DNA from: JAVJSF01 sp040219555
Lineage (GTDB): Bacteria > Actinomycetota > Thermoleophilia > Miltoncostaeales > Miltoncostaeaceae
Reading direction: 5' to 3'
DNA: 64,000 bases
Assembly: GCA_040219555.1 (NCBI GenBank)
Contig: JAVJSF010000006.1
Span: 62,001 to 126,000 of the forward strand
The translations under genes were made by a program, and so were the position numbers. The notes below the pieces were generated by a model. It had not been told where the DNA came from. It was given only the letters and a program-made list of their open reading frames with translations, and did not search any database. This document shows, in pieces, positions 7,244-15,313 of the stretch. Positions within the stretch are counted from its first letter, which is position 1. Each line of letters begins with the position of its first letter.

Positions 7244-9337
7244 GTGGTCGTGACGCCCCCCGGCTACTTCCGCAACCAGAAGGCCCCCGAGCGCCTTCCG
7301 CACATCGAGCGCCAGAAGGCCTGGCGCGATGGGCACACCGCGCGAGAGCCGCTGGCCGCGGAGCCGGGGCGGCGGAAGGTCTACCGGCTGCGGCCGCCCG
7401 AGCGCTCGGGCGCGGTCTCCGATCGCCTGCGCGAGATGCTGGACGAGGAGCAGCTGGCCGCGGTGACGGGCGCCGGCGGGCGCAGCCTCATCCTGGCCGC
7501 GGCGGGCTCGGGTAAGACGCGCACCATCGTGGCGCTGATGGCGCACCTGGTCGAGACGGGCACCGCTCCCGAGCGGATAATGCTCGTCACGTTCACCCGG
7601 CGCGCCGCGCGCGAGATGGTGCAGCGCGCCGAGCGCACGGCGGGCATCGACCTGTCATCGGTACACGCCGGCACCTTCCACTCGGTCGGCCTGCGCATCC
7701 TGCGCCGTCACGGCCCGCTGGTGGGTGTCCCCGCCAACGCCTCGGTGCTGGACGGCGAGGACCAGGCCGAGCTGGTGGCGATGGCGCGCGACGCGGTGCT
7801 GGCCGGCATGGTCGACGCGCCCTCGCTGCCCAAGCCGTCCCAGCTGGTGGGCATGTTCGGGCTGGCGGCCGAGCTGGGCCGGCCGGTGGCCGACGTGGTC
7901 GTCGACGCCAACCCGCGCCTGGCCGACCGCATCACCGAGATCCAGGCCATCGCCGAGGGCTACGCCGCGCGCAAGGCCGAGATGGCCGCGCTCGACTACG
8001 CGGACATCCTGGTGCACACCGATCGCCTGCTGGCCGAGCGCGAGGACATCCGCGCCCGGCTGGCCGACGCCCATCCGTGGGTGCTCGTGGACGAACTGCA
8101 CGACACCTCGCCCTTGCAGGCGCGCATCGTGGAGGCCATCGCCGGCCCGCGGGGCAACCTGGTGGCCGTTGCGGATCCCGACCAGTCGATCTATTCCTGG
8201 CGCGGTGCAGACCCGGACGTCGTTCGGCGCTTCGCCGAGAGCGAGGGCACCAGCGTGTTCCCGCTCTCCACCAACTACCGCTCGACGCCCGAGATCGTGG
8301 CGCTTGCCCAGGAGACGCTGCCCGCCGGCAACCCGTTCGGCAAGGACATGCGCGCGCACCGCCCGCCGGTCGGCGTGACCCCGGTGATCGCCCACCTGGC
8401 CACGGTGGGCGACGAGGCCGCCTTCGTCACCCAGCGCATCGCCGAGCTGATCACCGAGGGGCGCGCGCCGGCGCAGATCGCGGTGCTCTACCGCGCCCAC
8501 CACCACTCGGTGGACCTCCAGCTGGCCCTGGGCGAGGCCGGCGTGGAGTTCGAGCTCTTCTCGGGCGCGCGCTTCGTGGAGTCGGCCCATGTCAAGGATG
8601 TCCTGGCCTTCTGCCGCCTCCGGCACAACCCCCGCGACGCGCTGGCATGGAACCGGGCGCTGCGGCTGTTCCCCCGGGTGGGCACCGCCACCGCGCACCG
8701 GGCCTGGACGGCCATCTCGGAGGCGGCCGAGCCCCTGGACGCCGCCGCGGCGCTGCGCCTGCCCGGATCGGCCCGGCGCTCGGGCGAGCTGTTCGCCGAG
8801 GCCGTCGGCTGCGTGGCGGCCACGGAGCGTCCGGAGGAGATCATCCTGCACGTGGCGCGATCCGAGTGGTACGGCGACCACCTGCGGGCCACCTATCCCA
8901 ACTGGCGCGACCGCGAGGGCGACTTGGCGCGCCTGGCCGAGCTGGCCGCGCGGGCCGACCACATCGAGCAGTTCCTCGGCGAGATGCAGTTGGCCGAGCG
9001 CGTCGAGGCCGACGAGGACATCTCCGGGCCGGCCCACCGGCTGGTGCTCACCTCGGTGCACCAGGCCAAGGGGCTCGAGTGGCCCGTGGTGTTCGTCCTC
9101 CAGCTCGAGGCCGGCTCGTTCCCGTCGGGATGGGCGGTCTCGGAGGGGAACATGGAGGAGGAGGAGCGCCTGTTCCACGTGGCGATCACGCGCGCGGCGG
9201 ACGAGCTGTACCTGTGCCGGCCCATCGCGGCGCGCCGCCTCTGGGACACCGGCGCCGACGCCGTGGTGATCAACTCGGGGCAGGGCTTCCTGGACCGCGA
9301 CCTCGGCCCGTTGGTCGAGGAGTGGTCGGTGCGCTGA
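7244..9337 (+). CDS. UvrD/Rep family ATP-dependent DNA helicase
   Basis: 697 aa SF1A helicase that would unwind 3'-tailed duplex DNA in repair or fork restart. After a basic 60-residue leader come LILAAAGSGKT (motif I), LVTFTRRAAREM (Ia), VDELHDTS (motif II), DPDQSIYSWRGADP (III), TNYRSTPEIV (IV), TSVHQAKGLEWPVVFV (V) and LFHVAITRAADELYL (VI). All motifs are present, but motif II has His where the family has Gln (DExQDT). It is shorter than typical UvrD and lacks a visible C-terminal HRDC or clamp-interaction tail. GTG 7244 gives the longest product; GTG 7250 suits the upstream -10. The next gene follows after 22 bp. Confidence 0.9.
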   Translation: MVVTPPGYFRNQKAPERLPHIERQKAWRDGHTAREPLAAEPGRRKVYRLRPPERSGAVSDRLREMLDEEQLAAVTGAGGRSLILAAAGSGKTRTIVALMAHLVETGTAPERIMLVTFTRRAAREMVQRAERTAGIDLSSVHAGTFHSVGLRILRRHGPLVGVPANASVLDGEDQAELVAMARDAVLAGMVDAPSLPKPSQLVGMFGLAAELGRPVADVVVDANPRLADRITEIQAIAEGYAARKAEMAALDYADILVHTDRLLAEREDIRARLADAHPWVLVDELHDTSPLQARIVEAIAGPRGNLVAVADPDQSIYSWRGADPDVVRRFAESEGTSVFPLSTNYRSTPEIVALAQETLPAGNPFGKDMRAHRPPVGVTPVIAHLATVGDEAAFVTQRIAELITEGRAPAQIAVLYRAHHHSVDLQLALGEAGVEFELFSGARFVESAHVKDVLAFCRLRHNPRDALAWNRALRLFPRVGTATAHRAWTAISEAAEPLDAAAALRLPGSARRSGELFAEAVGCVAATERPEEIILHVARSEWYGDHLRATYPNWRDREGDLARLAELAARADHIEQFLGEMQLAERVEADEDISGPAHRLVLTSVHQAKGLEWPVVFVLQLEAGSFPSGWAVSEGNMEEEERLFHVAITRAADELYLCRPIAARRLWDTGADAVVINSGQGFLDRDLGPLVEEWSVR

Positions 9338-9359
9338 TGCGGGGCGCGGGAGCCGGCCG

Positions 9360-10163
9360 ATGATCGTCGCCCACCTCGAGGACGACGCAGTGACCCTGGT
9401 CCGCCAGGTCGACCACCAGGACCAGTGCGCCGAGCTCGCCCGGGCCTGGGGCAACGACGCCTTCGAGCGCCCCTCGCGCTACGCGTCGCTGACGACGGTG
9501 GCCGCGCTCCACGACGAGGGGTGGCGCTCCTGGGAGCGCCGGCCGCGCGTCGGGCCCGAGGGGGTGCCGCTCGACTTCCCCGACATCGACCGCGCCGAGC
9601 ACGTCGCGCTCTACCGCGAGGGCATCGACGCCGTGGTCCGCATCGATCCGTGGGCCGGCTATCTGGCCTCGATGCACGGCGTCGGCCTCTATCGCGGCCG
9701 CCTCGGCCTTGACCATGTGGTGGCCACGGCCGGCTCCCGCCCGCCGGACGTGGACCGGTTCCTGGCCCACGAGGATGCGCGTCGCGGCCGGCTGGAGGGG
9801 TGGCCCGGGGCGCCCGCGGACCTCGCCCGGTGGGCCTGGGCGGGGTACCGGCTGTTGCAGGCCTGGGACCTGCTGAGCCTGGCCGCCCTGTGGCATCGCC
9901 TGGCCGGGCGGCCCGATGTGCCCCTGCTGAGGGTCCCGTGCGCGGAGGACGACGAGGCCGGTGTGGCCCTGCGCGTGCGCCGCTCCCCCGGTGAGGACGA
10001 CCCGCGCATCCTGCGGGTGGACCCGTGGCCGTTCGCCGCCGCGAGCGTCGACGCCCCCGTGATGGCCCGCACCGTCAGCCGGGCGGCACTGGCGCGCCAC
10101 GGGGCCGATGCGCTCGCGGCCGCACCCTATGAGACCCTGCGCGTCGTGCTGCTGCCGGGTTGA
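9360..10163 (+). CDS. DUF3891 family protein
   Basis: 267 aa. Matches the DUF3891 pattern as I know it: an early QVDHQDQCAELARAWGN, then AALHDEGWRSWERRP and later DPWAGYLASMHGVGLY. The regularly spaced His/Asp residues (QxDH, HDEGW, SxH) resemble metal ligands of an HD-like all-helical fold, but no catalytic activity is established. No signal peptide or membrane segment is seen. It starts 22 bp after the helicase and is probably cotranscribed with it. Confidence 0.72.
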   Translation: MIVAHLEDDAVTLVRQVDHQDQCAELARAWGNDAFERPSRYASLTTVAALHDEGWRSWERRPRVGPEGVPLDFPDIDRAEHVALYREGIDAVVRIDPWAGYLASMHGVGLYRGRLGLDHVVATAGSRPPDVDRFLAHEDARRGRLEGWPGAPADLARWAWAGYRLLQAWDLLSLAALWHRLAGRPDVPLLRVPCAEDDEAGVALRVRRSPGEDDPRILRVDPWPFAAASVDAPVMARTVSRAALARHGADALAAAPYETLRVVLLPG

Positions 10164-10180
10164 GCGAGCGCCCCTGCGCG

Positions 10181-10963
10181 TCAGATGCGGATCTCGCCGG
10201 ACTCGCGCATCCGCGCCAGCGTCCGATCCAGCCTGTCCGCCAGTTCCGGCCCCGTGGCCACGAGCATGCGCCCGCGTTCGGGTGTTCCGATCCCGGTCGC
10301 GCCGGGTGGACCGCTCGCGCCGCGGTGTGCCACCAGGGCCATGCACAGCGCGTCCAGTCGTGCGGCGTCGGCGATCACCCCCTCCGGTGTGCCGGAGGGG
10401 TCCGGCGCCCAGCCGGCCAGATCGAGCGCGCCCCCGAGCAGCGACCACGCCGGCAGCAGTCCGGCGGCGTGGGCGCGTCCGCCGATCTTCGGGCGGTAGC
10501 GCGGGGGGCGCAGGGCTGCCCACAGCCGCCGGTACTCCTCCAGCGGCACGGGTCCGGGGCCGGGGTGCGCCGCCTCCCACATGAGTTGCCGCAGCACCTG
10601 ATCCGGCGAGCCCTCCCACAGGTCGCTCCCGTCCGCCGCCAGCGGCCCGGCCAGGTCTTCGCCGCGCACCCCGCCGGTGAGGGCCTCCAGGCGCCGACGG
10701 CCCACCGGCATGCACGGGATGTCGCACCAGGCGAGCACCCGCTCGACGTCCCGCCGGCCGCCCTCCGCGGGCGCCACCAGCGGCGCGTCGACCACGAGAA
10801 GCCCGGGCCCCGCCTCGGCGACCGCTGCGGCGATCTCCCGGTCCTCTCCGAGGGGGTCCAGCGCCACCAGCGACCCGTGGTCGTCAAGGCGGGCCAGCAC
10901 CGAGCGCCACGGCCCGTCGGCACGGCGTCGGTCCTGGGCCAGGTGGAGTCCGAGGGAGGCCAC
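10181..10963 (-). CDS. DUF429 family protein, predicted RNase H-fold nuclease
   Basis: 260 aa. The N-terminus VASLGLHLAQDRR is followed by VALDPLGEDREIAAAV and LLVVDAPLV, the pattern of DUF429 proteins, which adopt a predicted RNase H-like fold and often carry paired acidic residues. CMPVGRRRLEALTGG and GVIADAARLDALCMALVAH near the end also fit. The GTG start at 10963 is chosen because TACCGT (minus strand, 10976-10971) ends 7 nt upstream, indicating a leaderless start; longer frames to 11146 would run into the divergent neighbour. The substrate is unknown. Confidence 0.7.
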   Translation of the reverse strand: MASLGLHLAQDRRRADGPWRSVLARLDDHGSLVALDPLGEDREIAAAVAEAGPGLLVVDAPLVAPAEGGRRDVERVLAWCDIPCMPVGRRRLEALTGGVRGEDLAGPLAADGSDLWEGSPDQVLRQLMWEAAHPGPGPVPLEEYRRLWAALRPPRYRPKIGGRAHAAGLLPAWSLLGGALDLAGWAPDPSGTPEGVIADAARLDALCMALVAHRGASGPPGATGIGTPERGRMLVATGPELADRLDRTLARMRESGEIRI

Positions 10964-10970
10964 ATGCGGA

Positions 10971-10976
10971 ACGGTA
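10971..10976 (-). promoter_or_regulatory. -10 element TACCGT before the DUF429 gene
   Basis: TANNNT hexamer on the minus strand ending 7 nt before the chosen GTG start, with no ribosome binding site between: a probable leaderless promoter. Confidence 0.4.
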
Positions 10977-11043
10977 CGTGGCCGGGCCGCCGAGGGGGAG
11001 GGGTAGACTCCGGGCCCGGTGACCCCCAGCCCGGGAGCGCGGC

Positions 11044-11346
11044 GTGAACACCGGAGTCCTGCTGGCCATCTCGGTCCTGGCGCCCTGGATCGTCCACATC
11101 GCACCGCCCCGCCAGCGCGCGCTGGCACTGGTCGGCGTGGTGACACTGCTGCTGCTCTACGGCATCTTCGCGGCCAACCCGCTCACCGGCTGGGCGCTGT
11201 GGGGCGGGCTCGCAGCCGGCCTCGTCAGCCTGATGTTGCTGGGCGGGTTCGTCGGCGGCGGCGGCCGTCGCCCGCCGCGGCGCCGTCCACCGGGGCGGGC
11301 CCCGGTGGACGACAGCGGCTCGACGGGGGAGATCCCCCGGCGTTGA
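11044..11346 (+). CDS. Small integral membrane protein
   Basis: 100 aa, not recognised. Residues about 5-20, 26-43 and 48-72 are hydrophobic and suggest three membrane segments, followed by a cytoplasmic basic Pro/Arg tail (GRRPPRRRPPGRAPV). The GTG start follows GGGAG at 11033-11037, and a -10-like TAGACT lies at 11004-11009. It is divergent from the DUF429 gene and convergent with the secreted-protein genes. Confidence 0.65.
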   Translation: MNTGVLLAISVLAPWIVHIAPPRQRALALVGVVTLLLLYGIFAANPLTGWALWGGLAAGLVSLMLLGGFVGGGGRRPPRRRPPGRAPVDDSGSTGEIPRR

Positions 11347-11349
11347 ACG

Positions 11350-11374
11350 GGCCTGGGGTGGTCAGACCCCGGCC
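11350..11374. terminator. Hairpin between convergent genes
   Basis: GGCC-T-GGGGT / ACCCC-GGCC inverted repeat with a 6-nt loop and a single-base bulge, lying between the end of the small membrane protein gene and the end of the minus-strand secreted-protein gene. There is no T-run, which is usual at this GC content. Confidence 0.45.
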
Positions 11375-12504
11375 GACGCGTCCAGGATCAGCGAGCCGCT
11401 CAGGCCTGCCCCGGGGGCGATCCCGTCCAGGGCCCCCTGAGCGTCCAGGAGCGCCAGCAGGTCGGCCAGTGCGCCGGCCGGCACGAGCTGGATGACGGTG
11501 TCGCTCAGTCGCTCGACGCTCAGCAACTCTCCCAGGCCCGCCGGGGCGGCTCCGCTCACGACCCCATCGAGCAGACCCGTCACGGTGCTCGCCAGCCCGG
11601 TGGCGGTGGCGGTGACCCCGCCGATCAGGCAGGTGAGGTCCAGCGGGGCGCAGGCCAGCGCGCCGGCGACCAGATCCTGGACCACGGCCAGGAGCGAGGC
11701 GGCGTCGAGCGCGAGGAGCCCGGTCACGGGGTCCAGTCCGGGGATCGCCGGCAGGCCGGGGACCCCGGGCACCGCGGGAACGCCCGGCAGGCCGGGGACG
11801 AGCCCGGTGAGGCTCCCCAGGTCCACCAGCGAGAGCACGGGCGGCAGCACCGCGCCGGCGCCCAGGATGGTCCCGAGATCGATCGGCCGGCCGAGGAGCA
11901 CGTCGCTCAGCAGCAACTGCACGGGTGCGACGATCGGCGTCACGTCCGGGACGCCGGGCAGGGCGGGCACCTCGGGCACGGGAACCGGCAGGGGTGGCAC
12001 GGGCAGCGCCACGTCGGGGATCAGGTGCACGTTGGGTGGGGTGACCGGGACCTCCGGCAGCGCCGGCAGCTCGGGCACGTCCACGGGCAGGGTCGTCGCC
12101 GCCTCGCCCAGCGGGGCGACCGGCGTTCCGGCGGTCGCGAGCGTGACACAGCGGTTGGCCGCCACGCGGACCGTCCGCGCCTGGGCGCGCAGCACGTTTC
12201 GCTTGCGCGCGAGGACCCTGGTGGCCTGCGAGGGGCCGACCCCGTTGAGCATCGCCAGCCGCACGCGGGAAGCGCGGGTGACGATGCGCTGCGCCTTGCG
12301 CTGCAGGGCCGGCGGGAGCGCGGTGGCCCCGTCGACGCATGTGTTCAGGGCGTTGATCTGGCCGACCAGGATGTGACTCTGGGCGCCGATGGCCCGGACG
12401 AGCGTCTCGTTGACCGTCGGGGCCGCCGTCGCGGGTCCGGCCAGCAGTGCACCCGTCGCCAGGGCGGCGGCGACCAGCGCGCCGCCGGTGCGTGCGTTCT
12501 TCAT
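11362..12504 (-). CDS. Secreted Cys-containing protein, paralogue A of a tandem pair
   Basis: 380 aa, function unknown. MKNARTGGALVAAALATGAL plus an AGPATAAP cleavage region form a signal peptide. A basic helical segment follows, bounded by two cysteines with exactly 62 residues between them; then a Val-Pro-Leu-rich stretch of short xPxVP-type repeats, and a C-terminal domain containing CAPLDLTC (CX6C), TATATGL and QLVPAGALADLLALL. Paralogue B upstream has the same two cysteine spacings and a matching C-terminal block. GGAG lies about 9 nt before the ATG. It is probably exported by Sec and disulfide-bonded. A structural or adhesive surface role is conceivable but not shown. Confidence 0.75.
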   Translation of the reverse strand: MKNARTGGALVAAALATGALLAGPATAAPTVNETLVRAIGAQSHILVGQINALNTCVDGATALPPALQRKAQRIVTRASRVRLAMLNGVGPSQATRVLARKRNVLRAQARTVRVAANRCVTLATAGTPVAPLGEAATTLPVDVPELPALPEVPVTPPNVHLIPDVALPVPPLPVPVPEVPALPGVPDVTPIVAPVQLLLSDVLLGRPIDLGTILGAGAVLPPVLSLVDLGSLTGLVPGLPGVPAVPGVPGLPAIPGLDPVTGLLALDAASLLAVVQDLVAGALACAPLDLTCLIGGVTATATGLASTVTGLLDGVVSGAAPAGLGELLSVERLSDTVIQLVPAGALADLLALLDAQGALDGIAPGAGLSGSLILDASAGV

Positions 12505-12581
12505 GTGTGGCCACTCCAATGCGGTTCGGGAGATGAGTGGATGCGCTCCGGATGGGGGGCACTCCCTATCCGGACTGGGGG

Positions 12582-12604
12582 CACCATCCCCCACTGGGGT
12601 GGTG
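12582..12604. other. Stable hairpin in the gap upstream of paralogue A
   Basis: CACCA-T-CCCC, loop CACT, GGGGTGGTG: a 9-bp stem with one bulge, 78 nt before the ATG of paralogue A on the minus strand. The gap 12505-12785 also contains TAGGGT and TAGCCT hexamers (minus strand) near 12612-12625 and is locally less GC-rich. If transcription starts there, this hairpin lies in the 5' leader. Confidence 0.4.
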
Positions 12605-12701
12605 GTGACACCCTACGTAAGGCTAGGCATGACCTATACGTGCGTACAGTTTCATGATGAACCCATGAGGGATACGTACCCGCGGTGTGAGGCCACGATG
12701 G

Positions 12702-12740
12702 CCACGGGCCCCGCCACCGCGAGGGTGGCGAGGCCCGTGG
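12702..12740 (-). terminator. Long hairpin downstream of paralogue B
   Basis: CCACGGGCC-C-CGCCACC pairs with GGTGGCG-A-GGCCCGTGG: 16 bp of stem with one C/A mismatch and a 5-nt loop, starting 45 nt after the paralogue B stop. It has no T-run but is the strongest inverted repeat in this gap. Confidence 0.55.
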
Positions 12741-12785
12741 AGACGCGCGGGGCCGAGTACGACCCCGCGGGAGGGTGCGTCCGGC

Positions 12786-13751
12786 CTACTGCGGGTCGCG
12801 CAGCAGGGTCAGCACTCCGATCTCCGTGTCGAGCAGTCGCTCGAGCTGGTCGATCGGGAGAGCGTTCAGCAGGGCCGCCAGCGGTCCGGCGGGCACGATT
12901 CCCACGACGTTGCCACCGAGGTCCTGGGTGCGGAAGAGCGCGCCCAGGTCGCCGGACTCGATGGCGGCCTCGATGTTGCCCAGCAGGCCGCCGGCCGTGG
13001 CGAGGGTGCCGTTCAGCAGGCAGCCCAGGTCCAGCAGGGCGCACTGCGGGACGGCGCCGGCCAGCAGTCGGTCGAGCGCCCTCTGTAGCGCGTCCGGCTC
13101 GATGGCCAGCACGCCATCGGCGAGGTCGGTGGTCCCGGGGACGACGCCGTCGACGATCCGGAGCGTCTCGGGGATCAGGCCGGCCGGGAACGTGCGGCCC
13201 AGGCCGAGCACGTCGCCGAGGGTGACCTGCGCCTGCACCGTGGGCGCTCCGGCGGGGGCGGCAGGGGTGGCCGGGGTGGCCGGACCCGGCACGGTCACCA
13301 CCACGGTCTCGCCGCGGAGCTCGGCCCGGCGCGCCTGCGCGCAGATCCGGGAGGTGGTGGCGAGGCTCTGGACCGCACGGCGGATGGCGGTCTGCTTTCG
13401 GAAGACGATCACGGTGCGCTGGCGCGGGCGCAGGTTGGCGATCGCGGCCCGGCGCAACTGCGCCGTGCGTCGCAGCTCGCTCTTGGCGCGTGTCTTCAGC
13501 TGGGCGCCTCCGGCTGCGTTCGGGCGGGCACAGACGATGACGCGGCCCCGGAGGATCAGATAGGACCGGTTCAGGTTCGTGATCCGCTTGATGATCTGAC
13601 GGTTCTCGATCACCTGGCGGTCGAGTTGGTGCGACTCGGTCGCGTGGGCGGCGGCCGGTGCGGCGGCCGGTGCGGCGGTCGCCGGCGTCGCGGCGAGGGC
13701 GGTGGCGATCCCGAGGGATACGGCCACGGCCAGCGGACGGATTCTGCGCAT
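12786..13751 (-). CDS. Secreted Cys-containing protein, paralogue B of a tandem pair
   Basis: 321 aa, function unknown. MRRIRPLAVAVSLGIATAL with a TPATAAPA cleavage region forms a signal peptide. The mature protein has an Arg/Lys-rich helical region (about residues 40-140) whose two cysteines are 62 residues apart, a short Pro/Ala linker (PATPATPAAPAG), then a C-terminal domain with CALLDLGC, LATAGGL and GIVPAGPLAALLNAL. This mirrors paralogue A except that the Val-Pro-rich middle is missing. AAGGAG lies 6 nt before the ATG. It is transcribed ahead of paralogue A on the same strand, with a hairpin between them. Confidence 0.75.
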   Translation of the reverse strand: MRRIRPLAVAVSLGIATALAATPATAAPAAAPAAAHATESHQLDRQVIENRQIIKRITNLNRSYLILRGRVIVCARPNAAGGAQLKTRAKSELRRTAQLRRAAIANLRPRQRTVIVFRKQTAIRRAVQSLATTSRICAQARRAELRGETVVVTVPGPATPATPAAPAGAPTVQAQVTLGDVLGLGRTFPAGLIPETLRIVDGVVPGTTDLADGVLAIEPDALQRALDRLLAGAVPQCALLDLGCLLNGTLATAGGLLGNIEAAIESGDLGALFRTQDLGGNVVGIVPAGPLAALLNALPIDQLERLLDTEIGVLTLLRDPQ

Positions 13752-13922
13752 GGGCTCCACTCCTTGTGGTGTGCACGGTCTTGCCCGTCTGCGCGGGCCG
13801 TGGTTCCACGGCGCCGTGCGGACACCACCCTGCTGGGTGGCCGAAGACTGCTCCAGCGGGCGCCCGCCGGCGGGGGTCACCCGCCCGCGCGCGCTCGCAT
13901 CACCGGGTCTACGAGTGGGCCC

Positions 13923-13943
13923 CCGACCCCGATCAGGGGTCGG
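13923..13943 (-). terminator. Perfect hairpin at the 3' end of the PDZ-TPR gene
   Basis: CCGACCCC-GATCA-GGGGTCGG, 8-bp perfect stem, 5-nt loop, straddling the stop codon of the minus-strand gene. Probably an intrinsic terminator or mRNA 3' end stabiliser. Confidence 0.5.
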
Positions 13944-15249
13944 TGGGATTCAGGTATGCGCTGATGAGTCGCTGTGCCCGGTCGGCGTCGTCGACGAGGA
14001 TCAGTCCGCGACGCAGAGCCTGGACCCCGGGACGCCGCTGGTCCTGGCCCAGGAGGCTGATGCCCAGCGGGATGTAGCCGTCCGGGTAGAAGCGGTCCAG
14101 CCGGACCGCCCGCTGGGCCGCCCCGACGGCCTTCTCGGGCAGGCGCGCGCGCAGCAGGGCGTAGCTCTGGTAGCCGGCGATCTCGGCGTCCTTGGGATCC
14201 AGCCGCGCGCCGGCGGCCAGCACCCCGAACGCCCGGCGGGGCTTGCCCAGCTCGATCACCGCGATACCGCGGCCGAGCTGGATCTGGGCGTGGGTGGGGT
14301 CGCCGCGGCGGGCGCGGTTGTACGCGCCGAGGGCGGGCTTCCACCGGTCCTCGCCGGCGAGCATGTCGGCGATCAGGAGCTGTCCGGCGGCCGAGCGGCG
14401 CCAGCCGGCCGGCCACTCCCTCAGCATGTCCCGCGCCTCGCCGAACTCCTCGGCGATCACGCGCTCGCGCACCTGCGCGTAGGCGAGGGCGAGGGACCGC
14501 GGCTCGCGTCGTGTGGCCACCGCGAGGGACGCCGCGTAGTCGGGCACGGGCTCCCAGTCCGGCTTCAGCGTGACCTCGACGGTCGTCGTCTCGCCGTCGC
14601 GCAGGTACTCGACGGCCACCGGCTCGTCGGCCTTCAGGGCACGCAGGGCCGTGGCGTAGGCGCCCGGCGTGTCCACCGCGGTGCCGCCGATCGAGGTGAC
14701 GATGTCACCCCGGCGCAGCCCGGCGGTGGCCAGGACCCCTCCGGGGCCGACGACGGCCACGTACATGCCCTTCACGCGGGCACCGACGCCGATCGATGCG
14801 CGCAGCGGCCGCATCATCGGCACCGCGAAGAGATCGAACAGGGCGTGCGGCGGGGTGAGGCGCAGCCGGAAGGCGCCCCGCAGCTCCTCGCTGCTCTCGC
14901 CCGAGGGGGACACTGCCTGGATCCGCAGCCGGTATGCACCCGGCTCCAGCTGGTAGCCAAGGTCGTCCGTGGCCTCGATGCGCATGTAGGCGCGGCCGGC
15001 CGGGCGCGGCCGCTGGTCGGTGATGGTCTTCATCACCGAGTCGTCCGCGGCATCCACCACCCGCACGGTGAGCCGGGCCTCCTCGGTGAGGCGGACTCCG
15101 ACCAGGAAGCGGGCGTGGCCCTGCTGGGAGGCGATGGTCTTGGGCAGGCGCAGCGACTCGACGGCCGGGGCGCTCATGGCTGAGCCGGCTGCGGCGCCGG
15201 CGGTGATGGCGGCGAGGGTGATCGCCGTCCGGGTAATCAGACGCGACAT
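13933..15249 (-). CDS. Exported PDZ and TPR domain protein
   Basis: 438 aa. A signal peptide (MSRLITRTAITLAAITAGAAA) leads into a beta-rich region, a PDZ domain at about 155-235 (VVGPGGVLATAGLRRGDIVT, then IGGTAVDTPGAYATAL and VEYLRDGETTTVEVTL), and a helical C-terminal half with TPR-like repeats (YNRARRGDPTHAQIQLGRGI; GVLAAGARLDPKDAEIAGYQ; AQRAVRLDRFYPDGYIPLGI). No protease domain is present, so it is probably a scaffold or substrate-binding factor outside the membrane. The ATG lies 6 nt after a TACGCT -10. It is encoded just upstream of the two secreted paralogues on the same strand, so a joint surface role is possible but unproven. Confidence 0.8.
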   Translation of the reverse strand: MSRLITRTAITLAAITAGAAAGSAMSAPAVESLRLPKTIASQQGHARFLVGVRLTEEARLTVRVVDAADDSVMKTITDQRPRPAGRAYMRIEATDDLGYQLEPGAYRLRIQAVSPSGESSEELRGAFRLRLTPPHALFDLFAVPMMRPLRASIGVGARVKGMYVAVVGPGGVLATAGLRRGDIVTSIGGTAVDTPGAYATALRALKADEPVAVEYLRDGETTTVEVTLKPDWEPVPDYAASLAVATRREPRSLALAYAQVRERVIAEEFGEARDMLREWPAGWRRSAAGQLLIADMLAGEDRWKPALGAYNRARRGDPTHAQIQLGRGIAVIELGKPRRAFGVLAAGARLDPKDAEIAGYQSYALLRARLPEKAVGAAQRAVRLDRFYPDGYIPLGISLLGQDQRRPGVQALRRGLILVDDADRAQRLISAYLNPTDP

Positions 15250-15255
15250 GCGGCC

Positions 15256-15261
15256 AGCGTA
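15256..15261 (-). promoter_or_regulatory. -10 element TACGCT before the PDZ-TPR gene
   Basis: Minus-strand TANNNT hexamer ending 6 nt before the ATG; leaderless geometry. It shares a 64-bp divergent region with the promoter at 15301. Confidence 0.4.
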
Positions 15262-15300
15262 CTACGGGCCCCGCTGCGGGGCCGACGGGCCGGGTCCGGG

Positions 15301-15306
15301 TAGAGT
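15301..15306 (+). promoter_or_regulatory. -10 element TAGAGT before the phosphorylase-like gene
   Basis: TANNNT hexamer ending 7 nt before the ATG at 15314 and without a ribosome binding site: probable leaderless promoter. Confidence 0.4.
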
Positions 15307-15313
15307 CCGTCCG

